From contig NZ_JACOPX010000018.1 in the NCBI RefSeq assembly GCF_015461835.1, positions 1-64,000 of the forward strand: a stretch of 64,000 bases of DNA, given 5' to 3'. The translations under genes and the position numbers were made by a program. Positions 1 through 7,438 of this stretch are shown one piece after another. The notes under the pieces were generated by a model. The model did not search any database. It was not told the DNA's origin and worked only from the letters and a program-made list of their open reading frames with translations. The DNA comes from Pseudomonas neuropathica (GTDB taxonomy: Bacteria; Pseudomonadota; Gammaproteobacteria; Pseudomonadales; Pseudomonadaceae). How positions within the stretch are numbered: position 1 is the first letter of the stretch; the number at the start of each line of letters is the position of its first letter.

Positions 1-142
1 AGGCCTTTTCGCTGACCAGTTCCAGCTCGAATTCGAACGGCGTATTGAGGGCCTCACGACCGGTGAACGACAGCACTTGAAAGTCGCTGTCGATGCCATC
101 GACGGTCAGATTGAAATGAGGCTGGTTGGCCGGTGAGAACAT
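1..142 (-). CDS. vgrG: VgrG (TssI) type VI secretion spike protein, N-terminal fragment
   Basis: The minus strand opens with an ATG at 140-142 and stays open to the window edge, so only about 47 N-terminal residues are visible. They begin MFSPANQPHFNLTVDGIDSD and continue FQVLSFTGREALNTPFEFEL, the usual start of VgrG proteins: a short beta-rich head with the conserved F-x-G-x-E-x-L-x-x-P-F-E-F segment. VgrG trimers form the tip of the T6SS puncturing device and carry effectors. It lies 127 bp downstream of hcp on the same strand, the common hcp-vgrG arrangement. The C-terminus, which would show any fused effector domain, lies outside the window. Confidence 0.88.
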   Translation of the reverse strand, partial: MFSPANQPHFNLTVDGIDSDFQVLSFTGREALNTPFEFELELVSEKA

Positions 143-221
143 TCCCTTGTCCCTCGCGCAGTGCTGCGACGCGCAACAGCCCCTCAAGGGGCTATTGGCA
201 AAAATTCTTTAAAAGTGAGTG

Positions 222-250
222 CGCCCCGACCAGCGATGCCGGCCGGGGCG
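222..250 (-). promoter_or_regulatory. Strong RNA hairpin between hcp and vgrG
   Basis: Read on the minus strand the two arms (13 nt each, 3-nt loop) pair completely, using two G-U wobbles. Read on the plus strand the same positions are A-C mismatches. The structure therefore suits the hcp-vgrG transcript specifically. No U-run follows, so a 3'-end stabiliser or attenuator that lets hcp outnumber vgrG is more likely than a classical terminator. Confidence 0.5.
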
Positions 251-269
251 GTACAACTGTCAGCCGCGA

Positions 270-785
270 TTAAACGACTGGAGCACGCCAGTCATCGGAA
301 CCCGAAGTACCGGATACTTCGTGGGTCCAGGTGATTTTACGGTAGGTGAACTGCACTTCTTCCAGGTGGGTGAAGTGCGCGTTGCCAGGGTCCTGGCAGT
401 TGTGCATTTTGTTGTTGATGGCGACGATGATCGCGTCTTCCAGTTTGGTGGTGTAGTAGTGCTCTTGGGTGCCTTGCGCCGAAGTGCGGTACCACTGGAT
501 AACGATTTCGCTCATGCGCTCGCCGGAAGTCAGCGCCGCTTGCAGCAGCGGCGAAGCCTTGTCGTAGACCTTGGTGATCACAACTGGCTTGTGCACGCGC
601 TGACCGGTTGGCTGACCGGATTGCGGGTCACGCGGGATGATCACGTCGTGGGTGAAAGCCTGAACCATGACCTGGTCTTCGTGGCCTTCCTGGTAGGTGT
701 TGCCTACGGAGTCAGCGGTGAAAGCGCCTGCAGTGATCAGGCCTTGTTTTTCGCCGGTAACCGACATGTACGCTGGTGTTGCCAT
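270..785 (-). CDS. hcp: Hcp family type VI secretion tube protein
   Basis: The 171-residue product begins MATPAYMSVTGEKQGLITAG and contains the Hcp landmarks: the GEKQG segment, the HDV-I-PRDPQSGQPTGQR loop region and the C-terminal TYRKITWTHE-SGTSGSDDW stretch. Hcp forms stacked hexameric rings that make the inner T6SS tube and can also chaperone small effectors. The length is typical of the Hcp class with the C-terminal W-E-x-SGT-x-x-x-D-D-W signature. I chose the ATG at 783-785 because AAGGAGAG sits eight bases upstream; the frame is open further up but without a ribosome site. vgrG follows on the same strand. No other T6SS genes are visible, so this may be an orphan hcp-vgrG unit or the edge of a larger cluster. 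Confidence 0.93.
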   Translation of the reverse strand: MATPAYMSVTGEKQGLITAGAFTADSVGNTYQEGHEDQVMVQAFTHDVIIPRDPQSGQPTGQRVHKPVVITKVYDKASPLLQAALTSGERMSEIVIQWYRTSAQGTQEHYYTTKLEDAIIVAINNKMHNCQDPGNAHFTHLEEVQFTYRKITWTHEVSGTSGSDDWRAPVV

Positions 786-854
786 GGGGTGCTCTCCTTG
801 CTTGAAAGACATACCTCTCAGGCACCATTGCCCGAAAAGGATGGCCATGCGCCA

Positions 855-869
855 TCAAACTTCATGCCA
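855..869 (-). promoter_or_regulatory. Possible sigma-54 promoter of hcp
   Basis: The minus strand reads TGGCAT-GAAGT-TTGA, close to TGGCAC-N5-TTGC. The -24 GG is intact but the -12 element reads GA instead of GC, which is a weak point. It lies about 70 bp upstream of the hcp start. Several T6SS hcp genes are known to be sigma-54 dependent, which makes the site plausible. Confidence 0.3.
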
Positions 870-955
870 GCTTTTATACAACCCATACAGACAAAGGCCC
901 GGAGCTCATCGACTGATTTTTTCCTGTGACTAAGCCAATGAAAAACAAGGGAACG

Positions 956-1078
956 TGCGCAACTTCTTGCGCAGTGGTGTGCAAGAAGTTGCGCACTTGG
1001 CTGGAGGCCAAGAGCTACGCGGCCTGTAGAGACTTACCCGGGTGAAAACAGGCAAATCACTGCGCAACTTCTTGCGCA
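956..1078 (-). promoter_or_regulatory. Three copies of an 18-bp palindrome upstream of hcp
   Basis: TGCGCAACTTCTTGCGCA occurs at 956-973 and again at 1061-1078 (identical), and in inverted form at 978-995 with one change. Each copy is itself a palindrome, TGCGCAA / TTGCGCA around CTTC. They lie 87-223 bp upstream of the sigma-54-like site, the spacing usual for upstream activator sites of sigma-54 enhancer-binding proteins. The repeat is seen directly; its role is inferred. Confidence 0.6.
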
Positions 1079-1117
1079 CTTGCACGTGGATGGATAAAGA
1101 AGAGCGCCAGATCAAAA

Positions 1118-1189
1118 GATCGCAGCCTTCGGCAGCTCCTACATGGGAAACCGGTATCCATAAGGAAAGCGCTGCCGAAGGCCGCGATC
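1118..1189. repeat. REP-like inverted pair
   Basis: GATCGCAGCCTTCGGCAGC at 1118 is matched by GCTGCCGAAGGCCGCGATC ending at 1189, with a short spacer. This is a REP type seen in Pseudomonas intergenic spaces and is unlike the other REPs of this window. I see no convincing gene in the rest of 786-1263. Confidence 0.7.
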
Positions 1190-1263
1190 ACTTTGCTTTT
1201 TGAACCCCTGCGCTATCCTGCTGCCCACTAAAAGGTATCGACACATTCAGCAAGGAGGTTTGC

Positions 1264-2085
1264 ATGCGTACCCTCGAACTGGCCGGCGTCCAGGTTCCGA
1301 TCATTGGCCAGGGCACCTGGCGCATGGGTGAAGACCGCTCGGCGCACAAGCGTGAAGTGGCAGCACTGCGCAGCGGTATCGAGCTGGGCATGACCCTGAT
1401 CGACACGGCGGAAATGTACGCCGAGGGCGGCGCCGAATCGGTCGTTGGCGAAGCCATTGCCGGCCTGCGCGATCAGGTGTTTCTGGTCAGCAAGGTCTAC
1501 CCGCACAACGCCAGCCGCAAAGGCATCCCGCAAGCCTGCGAGCGCAGTCTGCGCCGACTCGATACCGATTACATCGACCTCTATCTGTTGCACTGGCGCG
1601 GTCAGTATCCACTGGAAGAAACCGTCGAGGCCTTCGAACGCCTGCGCGAGGACGGCAAGATCGGCCGTTGGGGTGTGTCGAATTTCGATGTCGACGACCT
1701 CGAAGAACTCTCCAGTTCCGCCTGCGCGACCAATCAGGTGCTCTACAACCTCGAAGAGCGCGGTATCGAATTCGATCTGCTGCCATGGTGCCAACACCAG
1801 CGGATGCCGCTGATGGCCTACTGTCCGATCGGCCAGGGCGGCGCGATGCTGGCTGAACCGGTGCTGAATGAAATTGCCGCTCGTCATGGCGTAACCCCCG
1901 CGCAGGTTTCGCTGGCGTGGATTCTGCGTCAGGATGGTGTGATTGCGATTCCCAAGGCTGTGCGACCGGAACACGTGCAACTCAATGCACAAGCCGCGCA
2001 ACTGCAACTGGAGGCCGGGGATCTGGCGGCGCTGGACCAGGTTTTTAAAGCGCCACAACGCAAGCAGCGGCTGGCCATGGTCTGA
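1264..2085 (+). CDS. Aldo/keto reductase
   Basis: 273 residues with the AKR catalytic set Asp48, Tyr52, Lys77 and His110 in the contexts LIDTAEMY, VSKVYP and YLLHW. The WGVSNFD motif, and a C-terminal IPK segment that normally binds the 2'-phosphate of NADPH, are also present. It is a cytosolic TIM-barrel oxidoreductase reducing aldehydes or ketones; the substrate cannot be told from the sequence. The ATG at 1264 has AAGGAGG close upstream. The length is slightly short for the superfamily but typical of the bacterial YeaE-like group. The next gene starts 25 bp downstream, so the two are probably co-transcribed. Confidence 0.93.
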   Translation: MRTLELAGVQVPIIGQGTWRMGEDRSAHKREVAALRSGIELGMTLIDTAEMYAEGGAESVVGEAIAGLRDQVFLVSKVYPHNASRKGIPQACERSLRRLDTDYIDLYLLHWRGQYPLEETVEAFERLREDGKIGRWGVSNFDVDDLEELSSSACATNQVLYNLEERGIEFDLLPWCQHQRMPLMAYCPIGQGGAMLAEPVLNEIAARHGVTPAQVSLAWILRQDGVIAIPKAVRPEHVQLNAQAAQLQLEAGDLAALDQVFKAPQRKQRLAMV

Positions 2086-2110
2086 GCCGCCGACTGGCGA
2101 GGGCTTCGCG

Positions 2111-2581
2111 ATGAGAAGCACTGATCAGTACGACCCGTTTAACCTGCAACGTTTTGTCCAGGCCCAGGACCCGGTGTTCGAGCGCGTGCAACGCGAACTT
2201 GATGATGGCCGCAAACGCAGCCACTGGATGTGGTTTGTCTTTCCGCAGTTCGCCGGCCTGGGCGGCAGTGAAATGTCCCGGCGCTTCGCCATCGGTTCAG
2301 CCGAGGAAGCCCGGGCCTATCTGGCCCACGAGCTGCTCGGCGCGCGCCTGCGTACCTGCACGCAGTTAGTGCTGAAGGTGAAACAGCGCTCGATCGCGGA
2401 GATTTTCGGCCATCCCGATGACCTGAAATTTCATTCCTCGATGACGCTGTTCGCTCAATTTTCCGCGGAAGACAGCGTGTTCACCCAAGCGCTGGAACGC
2501 TACTTCCACGGCATTCTTGATGAGTGGACGCTGCAACTGCTCGACTCAAAACAGGCCCAGTTGCCCCCCGATCAGGGTTGA
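2111..2581 (+). CDS. DUF1810 family protein
   Basis: 156 residues starting MRSTDQYDPFNLQRFVQAQD. It has the features of DUF1810 proteins: FVxAQ near the N-terminus, the SHWMWFVFPQ motif, a mid-region ARAYLAHELLGARLR and HPDDLKFHSSMTLF. The family is small, cytosolic and uncharacterised, often annotated as calpastatin-like without good grounds. The ATG at 2111 was chosen because the domain begins directly after it; the frame stays open upstream into the aldo/keto reductase gene. Its last 36 bases overlap the 3' end of the convergent DNA polymerase II gene. Confidence 0.88.
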   Translation: MRSTDQYDPFNLQRFVQAQDPVFERVQRELDDGRKRSHWMWFVFPQFAGLGGSEMSRRFAIGSAEEARAYLAHELLGARLRTCTQLVLKVKQRSIAEIFGHPDDLKFHSSMTLFAQFSAEDSVFTQALERYFHGILDEWTLQLLDSKQAQLPPDQG

Positions 2582-4906
2582 GAAATCGTCGTCGACAAAC
2601 GGCAGAATCGCGTCCGCCACCGGTTGCAGCTGCCGGGTGATGTAGTGGTCGTAGTCGATGGCCGCACGGCGCACCTCCAGCGGCTCGGGACCTGCCAGGG
2701 TGATGACGTAGCTGATCCAGCCGCCATTCTGGTATTGGCGCGGGCGCCCGTGCTGCGCGTTGTAGTCGTCGGCCAGCCGCGCCGCACGCACATGCGGCGG
2801 TACGTTGCGTTCGTAATCGTCGAGGGTGCGGCGCAGGCGTTTGCGGTAAACCAGCCGATCATCGAATTCGCCGGCAAGGGTTTTGCGCACGTAGTCGCGC
2901 ACGTAATCCTGATAGGGCTTGCGCTGGAAAATCCGCTCGTAGAGTTCCTGCTGGAATTGCCGGGCCAGCAGCGACCAGTCGGTACGCACGGTTTCCAGGC
3001 CTTTGTAGACCATTTCATCGCTGCCGTCGGCGCGGGTGACGAGGCCGGCATAACGTTTTTTGCTGCCCTCCTCCGCGCCGCGAATGGTCGGCATCAGAAA
3101 GCGTTTGTAGTGAATTTCGAATTGCAGTTCGAGGGCGCTTTCCAGCCCATATTCTTCACGCACATGCGCGCGCCACCAATCGTTGACGTGCTTGACCAGC
3201 GCATGACCAATGTTCGCTGCCTCTTCCTGCCCATGGGGGCGACGCAGCCAGACAAACGTGGAATCGGTGTCACCGTAGATCACCGCGTGGCCCTGCTCTT
3301 CGATCAGCTTGCGCGTGCGCAGCATGATCTCGTGACCGCGCAGGGTGATCGATGACGCCAACCGCGTATCGAAGAAGCGGCAACCACTGGAACCGAGCAC
3401 GCCGTAGAAGGCGTTCATGATGATTTTCAGCGCTTGCGACAGCGGTGCGTTGTGTTCGCGCTTAGCGGTCTCGCGGCCCTCGGCAACGCGCGAGACAATC
3501 GACGGCAAGCAATGCCGGGTACGCGAGAACCGCGCACCTCGGAAGCCCGGCACGGAGTCGGCATCGTCCGGGTGTTGCAGGCCTTCAATAAGGCCCACCG
3601 GGTCAATCAGAAAGGTGCGGATGATCGACGGATACAGGCTCTTGTAATCAAGTACCAGCACCGATTCGTACAAGCCCGGTTGCGAGTCCATGACAAATCC
3701 GCCGGGGCTGGCCTGCGGCGGATTGGTGCCGAGGTTCGGCGCGACAAAGCCCTGTCGGTGCATCAACGGCATGTACAAATGCGTGAACGCTGCCACCGAG
3801 CCGCCGCTTCTATCCGCCGGCAATCCGGTGACACTGGCGCGCTCCAGCAAAAAGGTCAGCAGTTCGGTTTTGGCGAAGATTCGCGTGACCAGTTCACAGT
3901 CCTTGAGGTTGTACTTGGCCAGCGCCGGCTTGTCCTCGGCGAACATGCGGTTGATTTCGTCCATGCGCTGGTACGGGTTGTCGATGGACTTGCCTTCGCC
4001 GAGCAGGGTCTGGGCGACGTTTTCCAGACTGAACGACGGGAAACTCCAGGTCGCTGAACGCAGGGACTCGATGCCGTCGATGATCAGCCGTCCCGCCGCC
4101 GAGGCGAAGTAGTGATTGCGGCTGCCGTGTTCGCGCCATTGCATTTCTTCGCCGCCACGGCCGATCTTCAGCGGCACGCCGAGGCGCCGCGCGTGTTCGT
4201 GGAGGATGCGCAGGTCGAACTGCACGACGTTCCAGCCGATGATCGCGTCAGGGTCGTGGCGGGCGAACCAGTCGTTGAGTTTTTTCAGGATGACCGTGCG
4301 TGAGTCGCAGTATTCGAGGTCAAAATCGACGATGCTGGCGTCGCCGTTCGGCGCACCGAGCATGTAGACCTGACGTTCGCCGCAACCTTCGAGGGCGATG
4401 GAGTACAGCTCGCCGGTTTCGGTGGTCTCGATGTCCAGCGAGACCAGGCGCAGCTTCGGTCGGTAATCGGGGTCAGGTTTGAGCTGGGCGTTGAGCAACA
4501 CGCCGTCGACATCGGGCGTGCCGCTGAACCGCACCGGTGCGGTGATAAAGCGCTCCATTAGATAGCGTTCCGGCGGGCGCACATCGGCTTCGAAGACGTC
4601 GACCCCGTTGCGGTTGAGCGCGGTTTCCAGGCGCATCAATTGGCCGTGTTGCTGACAATACAGACCCAGTACCGGGCGATGCTCGAAATCCTGCAGGGCC
4701 AGCGGGCGCAGTTCGACATTCTTTTCGTCGTGCAGCAGACGTTCGGCCGCTGCGCGCTGCTCGGCGGGAATAAACGCCACCGACGGCTGATGCGGCAAAC
4801 GCACACGGCGCGGCCCGGCGTCAGTCGCCAGCCAGAACTCGACTTCAGTGCCGGCCGGGGTATCGCGCCAATGCCGGGTCAGGACGAAGCCCTGCGGTAA
4901 ATCCAC
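2546..4906 (-). CDS. polB: DNA polymerase II (family B)
   Basis: About 786 residues, matching E. coli Pol II. The order is: N-terminal domain; 3'-5' exonuclease with ExoI (SLDIETTETGE), ExoII (GWNVVQFDLRIL) and ExoIII (YNLKDCELV); then polymerase motif A (DYKSLYPSIIRTF), motif B (KIIMNAFYGVLGSSGCRFFD) and motif C (YGDTDSTF). All catalytic carboxylates are present. Pol II is an SOS-linked polymerase used for replication restart and lesion bypass. I placed the start at the GTG at 4904-4906; GAGG lies eight bases upstream, and the adjacent GTG at 4907-4909 is an alternative. An ATG at 4985-4987 would add 27 residues that do not resemble the family. Confidence 0.96.
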   Translation of the reverse strand: MDLPQGFVLTRHWRDTPAGTEVEFWLATDAGPRRVRLPHQPSVAFIPAEQRAAAERLLHDEKNVELRPLALQDFEHRPVLGLYCQQHGQLMRLETALNRNGVDVFEADVRPPERYLMERFITAPVRFSGTPDVDGVLLNAQLKPDPDYRPKLRLVSLDIETTETGELYSIALEGCGERQVYMLGAPNGDASIVDFDLEYCDSRTVILKKLNDWFARHDPDAIIGWNVVQFDLRILHEHARRLGVPLKIGRGGEEMQWREHGSRNHYFASAAGRLIIDGIESLRSATWSFPSFSLENVAQTLLGEGKSIDNPYQRMDEINRMFAEDKPALAKYNLKDCELVTRIFAKTELLTFLLERASVTGLPADRSGGSVAAFTHLYMPLMHRQGFVAPNLGTNPPQASPGGFVMDSQPGLYESVLVLDYKSLYPSIIRTFLIDPVGLIEGLQHPDDADSVPGFRGARFSRTRHCLPSIVSRVAEGRETAKREHNAPLSQALKIIMNAFYGVLGSSGCRFFDTRLASSITLRGHEIMLRTRKLIEEQGHAVIYGDTDSTFVWLRRPHGQEEAANIGHALVKHVNDWWRAHVREEYGLESALELQFEIHYKRFLMPTIRGAEEGSKKRYAGLVTRADGSDEMVYKGLETVRTDWSLLARQFQQELYERIFQRKPYQDYVRDYVRKTLAGEFDDRLVYRKRLRRTLDDYERNVPPHVRAARLADDYNAQHGRPRQYQNGGWISYVITLAGPEPLEVRRAAIDYDHYITRQLQPVADAILPFVDDDFSTLIGGQLGLF

Positions 4907-5104
4907 CACTGCAACCTCAGGAATTGAAACAGAGGGGCATTCTACGCGGCATTGCACCGGATGACCCTGGCGATAAATCGGCGTCAACCACGGAAAAAAC
5001 CGGCGAATGACGTTTTTTGCGTGTTATCTGCCGCTTTGCCACCTTGCCCTGCGCGCTTGCGTCTACGATGCTTGGATAACAACGACAACACCTGAGTAAC
5101 CGCC

Positions 5105-5545
5105 ATGAAGACCGTCGCCCAACTGCTCAAGCTCAAAGATCAGAAAAATCAGGAAGTGCACCAGATCAAGCCTGATCACATGGTGCTCGAAGCGCTGATG
5201 AAGATGGCCGAGAAAAACGTCGGCGCCTTGTTGGTGGTGGAAGACGATAAAGTGGTCGGCATCATCAGCGAACGCGATTACGCACGCAAACTGGTGCTGC
5301 ATGGCCGCTCATCCGTGGGCACGCCGGTGCGCGACATCATGGTGGCGAACGTGATCACCGTCGACACCCACCAAACCGTCGACACCTGCCTGGGCATCAT
5401 GTCGGACAAACGCCTGCGCCACTTGCCGGTGGTCGAGAACGGCAAGCTGATCGGCTTGCTGTCGATCGGTGACCTGGTCAAGGAAGCAATTGCCGAACAG
5501 GCGGAGCTGATCAAACAGCTGGAGCAGTACATTCGCGGGGAATAA
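5105..5545 (+). CDS. Tandem CBS-domain protein
   Basis: 146 residues made almost entirely of two CBS motifs. The first carries VGALLVVEDDKVVGIISERDYARK (about 39-62) and the second LRHLPVVENGKLIGLLSIGDLVK (about 101-123). A charged C-terminal helix ends the protein. Such stand-alone pairs bind adenosine nucleotides and act as small cytosolic energy sensors or modulators; the partner here is unknown. No catalytic or membrane domain is attached. The ATG at 5105 is preceded by only a weak GAG ribosome site. The gene stands alone between polB (divergent) and a REP. Confidence 0.9.
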   Translation: MKTVAQLLKLKDQKNQEVHQIKPDHMVLEALMKMAEKNVGALLVVEDDKVVGIISERDYARKLVLHGRSSVGTPVRDIMVANVITVDTHQTVDTCLGIMSDKRLRHLPVVENGKLIGLLSIGDLVKEAIAEQAELIKQLEQYIRGE

Positions 5546-5569
5546 ATCCCAAAGACACCGCCGCCCCCC

Positions 5570-5689
5570 CTGTAGGAGTGAGCCTGCTCCGGGCGGCGTT
5601 CCGACGATAGCGGTTTGTCAGCTAAAAACAAGGTGACTGACAGACCGCTATCGTCGGAACGCCGCCCGGAGCAAGCTCGCTCCCACAGG
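5570..5689. repeat. Chimeric REP pair
   Basis: The left end is the TGTAGGAGTGAGCCTGCTC type and the right end is the GAGCAAGCTCGCTCCCACAG type. Both are joined to the same extended inner arm (GGGCGGCGTTCCGACGATAG and its complement). All other pairs in the window use matching ends. It lies between the convergent CBS and GST genes. Confidence 0.85.
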
Positions 5690-5701
5690 GTTCTTTGGTG
5701 C

Positions 5702-6325
5702 TCAGGCAGGCCAATGCCGGGCGAAGACCGGCGCCAGCACCGGATGCCGGTCAATCCGCTGCAACCACGCATAAAACCCCGGTCGCGTCTGGCGCAAATG
5801 CTCGCGACTGCCCGCCCAGCGTGTCACCACCGCCGCCAGCACATCCAGCGCCCCCGGCGTTTCGTCATCCAGATAAAGCTCGGCGGAAAACTGATCGGCA
5901 AAGACCTCCCAACTCCAGTGCAAACGCTCGCGCGCGCCGGCCACCAGATTCTGCCGCGAGGCTTCGTCGGGCATCAGCAGCCAGCGCTCCGGATAATCGA
6001 TGACGCCAATCGCCGCGTAGCAGTTGCTGACGATATAGACCAGACCGCGAATCGCCTGGTCGCGGTCCTCCGCTTTGGCAGGCAGCAAACCAGACTTGGG
6101 AAATGTCAGGCCCAGATGAATCAGGATCGCCGCGCTCTCGGTGATGGCGCTGCCGTCGGGCAGTTGCAAGGTCGGTATCTGCTTGAGTGGATTGAGCTGC
6201 GCCAACGCCTCGGCAGCTTCGGTGCTGGCTTCGACATCAATGAAACGGTAAGCGATCTGGCACAGTTCCAGCGCCGCTTCGATGGCCGCCGCGCCTGAAT
6301 TTCTGTGCCCATAGAGCTGGTACAT
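5702..6325 (-). CDS. Glutathione S-transferase family protein
   Basis: 207 residues with a GST N-terminal thioredoxin fold: MYQLYGHRNSGAAAIEAALE, the cis-proline segment KQIPTLQLPDGSAITESAAILIHL, then an all-helical C-terminal domain. The serine of RNSG is the likely activating residue. Substrate unknown; a cytosolic detoxification role is the family norm. The start at 6323-6325 was chosen because the GST fold begins there and a G-rich ribosome site lies upstream, although the frame is open for another 51 codons. It is convergent with the CBS gene. Confidence 0.85.
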   Translation of the reverse strand: MYQLYGHRNSGAAAIEAALELCQIAYRFIDVEASTEAAEALAQLNPLKQIPTLQLPDGSAITESAAILIHLGLTFPKSGLLPAKAEDRDQAIRGLVYIVSNCYAAIGVIDYPERWLLMPDEASRQNLVAGARERLHWSWEVFADQFSAELYLDDETPGALDVLAAVVTRWAGSREHLRQTRPGFYAWLQRIDRHPVLAPVFARHWPA

Positions 6326-7182
6326 ATCCAATCCCCCCGAAAAAGCCATTGCCACAGGGTAGATGGCTGTAGCGTGGATGTAGAAATAATCTGTCTGTGT
6401 ATCGGTTTTGGCACGGTTTTCCCATGCACTCGCGACTTGCGAATTCAAACCTCGCAAAACAGCGCTGGCGGTGCCCATCCCGCACCAAGAGCAATCATCG
6501 AACGCTATCCGCGTTCTTGTAAGGTGCGATACCGAACCAAAAGTTCGCGTATCCGAGCTGGCAACAAGGAGTTCACCGCGTGAATCTTCAAACGCTCTGC
6601 CGCATCACAGCCTCTTTGCATTTATCCGTTCGCCGCCGAGTTCATCCGAACAGTCCCGGCTGCCTTCACACTTACTTTATTACCTGACACCTCGACAGCG
6701 CACTGCGTTCGCCAATGAGTTATTGGCCGACGGCAGCGTGCTATTTATTTTTTAAATAACACTCGAGCAGTTATTGCACAAACGCAGTGTGCATTGAATG
6801 ACAGCAGGATTGTCGAACAATAACTTTCAGCGCCATTACAAGTGCACCAAAACTGCTCCACGAGTTTGAACTACTCAATACTTAAAACAGTGATTTTATT
6901 TAAACAACAACAAGGAACATGCCCCGTGAGCCGCTAAAACATTGACCCGCACCAATTCAGTCCGCCGCGCACCAGCAAGTGCCCTGGCCGCCAGCCAAGC
7001 CGCCGCTCTATCCCGCCGATCAGCGTGATATGGCGCACAGCCTGACTCGCCTGTGAAAAAGCTCCCTCGCCCGGAGTAACGGCAATCTGCGCGCCATGGA
7101 AAAACCACGACAAGGGTAAAACTTATATAAATGCGACATGGGTAACACTCATGAAATACGCACTCTACATTTCAGCAACATG

Positions 7183-7198
7183 TGGCACAGCGGTTGCT
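7183..7198 (+). promoter_or_regulatory. Sigma-54 promoter of the tonB operon
   Basis: TGGCAC-AGCGG-TTGCT is a perfect match to the sigma-54 consensus TGGCAC-N5-TTGCW, including GG and GC at the correct spacing. Transcription would start near 7210, about 230 bases before tonB, and would need an enhancer-binding protein such as CbrB or NtrC. Confidence 0.82.
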
Positions 7199-7242
7199 AT
7201 GTGTAACAAGCATGAGACACCGACCGTTGTCTTACGCAATAG

Positions 7243-7250
7243 AAGAACAA
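7243..7250 (+). promoter_or_regulatory. Candidate Hfq/Crc catabolite-repression (CA) motif
   Basis: AAGAACAA fits AANAANAA and lies in the predicted tonB leader, just ahead of an AGGGA and two possible short leader ORFs (start codons at 7258 and 7264). In Pseudomonas such A-rich motifs near ribosome sites let Hfq and Crc block translation of less-preferred nutrient uptake genes. It is a short motif and could be chance. Confidence 0.35.
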
Positions 7251-7438
7251 CCAGGGAATGGCCAATGAACACTCGAAGTCGATGACGCCAAGCCAGTAAG
7301 TTTGCACAAGCCTTGTTAACCGGATAGTTCAACTATCGGCTTCTGCTCACCTTGAAGAAAGTTGCACCCACCCACTCGAACATCTCCTGGATGTTCGGAC
7401 GGCACCTTATTGCCCTTCATCAACCCGAGGGAGCTTTA

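Larger units (their letters stand above)
6326..7438. other. Long non-coding stretch upstream of tonB
   Basis: About 1.1 kb with no convincing gene. Open frames at 6408-6755 (+) and 6896-7108 (-) lack family features and good start sites. From about 6700 to 6900 the base composition becomes AT-rich. AACAACAACAAGGAAC at 6903-6918 resembles an Hfq/Crc target. Near-identical 17-bp direct repeats (ATGGGTAACACTCATGA at 7138-7154, ATGTGTAACAAGCATGA at 7199-7215; 14 of 17 match) flank the sigma-54 promoter. The size suggests upstream activator sites, a small RNA, or a long leader. Confidence 0.5.

Noticed and set aside
930..1115. A small minus-strand ORF upstream of hcp
   Set aside because: It runs through the palindromes and has no ribosome site; more likely regulatory DNA.
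6408..6755. A 115-codon plus-strand ORF in the non-coding leader
   Set aside because: No family resemblance, no ribosome site, and composition shifts through it.
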